In this document: one piece after another, positions 62,862 through 64,000 of the stretch
Position numbering within the stretch: position 1 is the stretch's first letter
Layout: the number at the start of each line of letters is the position of its first letter
NCBI GenBank assembly: GCA_943737045.1
Contig: CALSFV010000035.1
Coordinates: 620,001-684,000, forward strand
Source of the DNA: Parapristionchus giblindavisi
Taxonomy: Eukaryota > Nematoda > Chromadorea > Rhabditida > Diplogasteridae
Direction: 5' to 3'
Length of the DNA stretch: 64,000 nt
Program-made: the position numbers and the translations under genes
The notes under the pieces: generated by a model
Database searches by the model: none
The model's input: the letters and a program-made list of their open reading frames with translations, nothing else
What the model was told of the DNA's origin: nothing

Positions 62862-64000
62862 ATGTCAAACTGTAATCTTGTGTTGATTCCACAATGCCCA
62901 AAGTACAAAAGTAGCTTTCACTCTGATAAGACCAAAAGAATACCTGACATGAAAAATTTTCTGCTAGACTCAGCGTGTCATATACCAAACGAAAGAGCAA
63001 AAAATTCTGAGTATTTTGCAACGTTCCATGTTGAACAACGGCCGCTCCAGCCGAATTAACAACATTGAACCATGCATTTTTAGCATTAAAGAAATCGTGA
63101 CACGCCAATATTTAATCTAAACTTATCGTAGCATATACCACGTGAAAGAGCAAAAAATTCTGAATAATCTACACTTCAGTTCATGTCAAACTGTAATCTT
63201 GTGTTGATTCCACAATGCCCAAAGTACAAAAGTAGCTTTCACTCTGATAAGACCAAAAGAATACCTGACATGAAAAATTTTCTGCTAGACCCAGCGTGTC
63301 ATATACCAAACGAAAGAGCAAAAAATTCTGAGTATTTTGCAACGTTCCATGTTGAACAACGGCCGCTCCAGCCGAATTAACAACATTGAACCATGCATTT
63401 TTAGCATTAAAGAAATCGTGACACGCCAATATTTAATCTAAACTTATCGTAGCATATACCACGTGAAAGAGCAAAAAATTCTGAATAATCTACACTTCAG
63501 TTCATGTCAAACTGTAATCTTGTGTTGATTCCACAAAGCCCAAAATACAAAAGTAGCTTTCACTCTGATAAGACCAAAAGAATACCTGACACGAAAAATT
63601 TTCTGCTAGACTCAGCGTGTCATATACCAAACGAAAGAGCAAAAAATTCTGAGTATTTTGCAACGTTCCATGTTGAACAACGGCCGCTCCAGCCGAATTA
63701 ACAACATTGAACCATGCATTTTTAGCATTAAAGAAATCGTGACACGCCAATATTTAATCTAAACTTATCGTAGCATATACCACGTGAAAGAGCAAAAAAT
63801 TCTGAATAATCTACACTTCAGTTCATGTCAAACTGTAATCTTGTGTTGATTCCACAAAGCCCAAAATACAAAAGTAGCTTTCACTCTGATAAGACCAAAA
63901 GAATACCTGACACGAAAAATTTTCTGCTAGACCCAGCGTGTCATATACCAAACGAAAGAGCAAAAAATTCTGAGTATTTTGCAACGTTTCATGTTGAACA
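62862..64000 (+). repeat. Right-end monomers lacking the EcoRI site
   Basis: Units 62862, 63183 and 63504 all read AAAGAAATCGTGACACG, so GAATTC is lost while the adjacent CGTGACACG dyad is kept. The same change is found upstream only in every third unit (60294, 61257, 62220). The unit at 63504 and the partial one at 63825 have D-like CACAAAGCCC and GACACG starts. The partial unit reaches TTTCATG, suggesting a y-type right part beyond the window. Confidence 0.8.

Larger units (their letters stand above)
1..64000 (+). repeat. 321-bp satellite DNA array filling the whole window
   Basis: The whole window is tandem copies of one monomer. Anchoring on ATGTCAAACTG, starts fall at 310, 631, 952, 1273 and onward every 321 bp. 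From 310 to 55209 the distance is 171 x 321 plus 8 bp of net small indels, and from 56121 to 63825 it is exactly 24 x 321. The only non-321 units start at 15397 (322), 30485 (322), 31449 (323), 33377 (329), 37237, 38841, 40766 and 46222 (all 320). Orientation is uniform except at 55438-55920. No unique sequence, transposon or gene is visible anywhere. Such arrays are typical of eukaryotic constitutive heterochromatin, including centromeres. The location and species are not shown by the sequence. Confidence 0.99.
55921..64000 (+). repeat. Domain V: A-like monomers in 963-bp trimers
   Basis: The direct array resumes at TACCAAACG, monomer base 122, 200 bp before the first full unit at 56121; 24 complete units follow, all 321 bp. 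Nearly all have n-type right parts. B and C are absent, and y-type sequence returns only in 61578, 62541 and the partial unit at the right end. AAAGAGAAAAAAATTCTG marks the units at 56763 and 57726, 963 bp apart. The unit at 56121 has private AAAGAACAAAACATTC and GTGGCACG. The last unit, from 63825, is cut by the window end after 176 bp. Confidence 0.85.

Noticed and set aside
1..64000. CRISPR-like regular repeats
   Set aside because: The 20-nt block GAAAGAGCAAAAAATTCTGA recurs at alternating 153- and 168-bp intervals, but the sequence between is conserved and not spacer-like. This is satellite DNA.
1..64000. The array as an assembly artefact produced by repeating one short stretch
   Set aside because: Many private variants, graded type composition and nested duplications argue for a real array. 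Exact copy numbers and the inversion still depend on read support that cannot be seen here.

Overview
The window is one continuous block of satellite DNA. It consists of head-to-tail copies of a 321-bp monomer running from the first base to the last, interrupted only by a 483-bp inverted segment near 55.4-55.9 kb. I count 195 complete direct-orientation monomers (171 left of the inversion, 24 right of it), plus partial copies at both window ends and at the inversion. Of these, 187 are exactly 321 bp; the other eight are 320, 322, 323 or 329 bp. I see no protein gene, RNA gene, transposon, CRISPR array or unique sequence. The many short open reading frames are the same 65-, 63- and 82-codon frames recurring on both strands of each monomer, and I do not call them genes. 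A 64-kb tandem array of this kind points to a eukaryotic chromosome (centromeric, pericentromeric, subtelomeric or other heterochromatin). The monomer is about 36% GC by hand count. I do not recognise the family and cannot name the species.

I number the monomer from the ATGTCAAACTG position. Five recurring types can be told apart by linked diagnostic bases. A: TTGTGTTGATT, GCGTGTCAT, and the 'n' right part ending CGCCAATATTTAATC. B: GCGTATCAT, TTTCATG, and the 'y' right part with TTTTCGGCAATA and GTCAATGCTTTATCG. C: CTTCTGTTG and AATGTCC with an n right part. D: GTGCTGATTCCACAAAGCCC, GACACG, AGACTCAG, CAGCCTAATT and a y right part. K: B-like but GATAAGAGC instead of GATAAGACC. A B subtype called B-ata carries GAATTAATAAAA together with GTAGTATAT.

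Layout. Domain I (1-3198): two copies of a 5-monomer unit C-A-A-A-B. Domain II (3199-21496): C-A(0 to 2)-B units of 642, 963 or 1284 bp, with a 9-monomer tandem duplication and other block duplications, and no D. Domain III (21497-36915): C and D types both present, with mosaics and a C-free stretch at 24.4-29.5 kb. Domain IV (36916-55431): A, B-ata, D and K with no C, dominated by a 17-monomer (5456-bp) tandem duplication and a further partial copy. Then a 6-nt filler and the inverted block (55438-55920). Domain V (55921-64000): almost entirely A-like monomers in 963-bp trimers.

The 321-bp monomer is itself a diverged dimer. Two related parts of 153 and 168 bp both begin with a CATATACC segment followed by the same 20-nt block. 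The main items worth checking are the inversion and the array change that coincides with it, the C-A(n)-B modular organisation, the fixed B-to-C and D-to-K neighbour pairs, the nested block duplications, and recurrent mosaics whose switch points fall next to a conserved dyad/EcoRI core.
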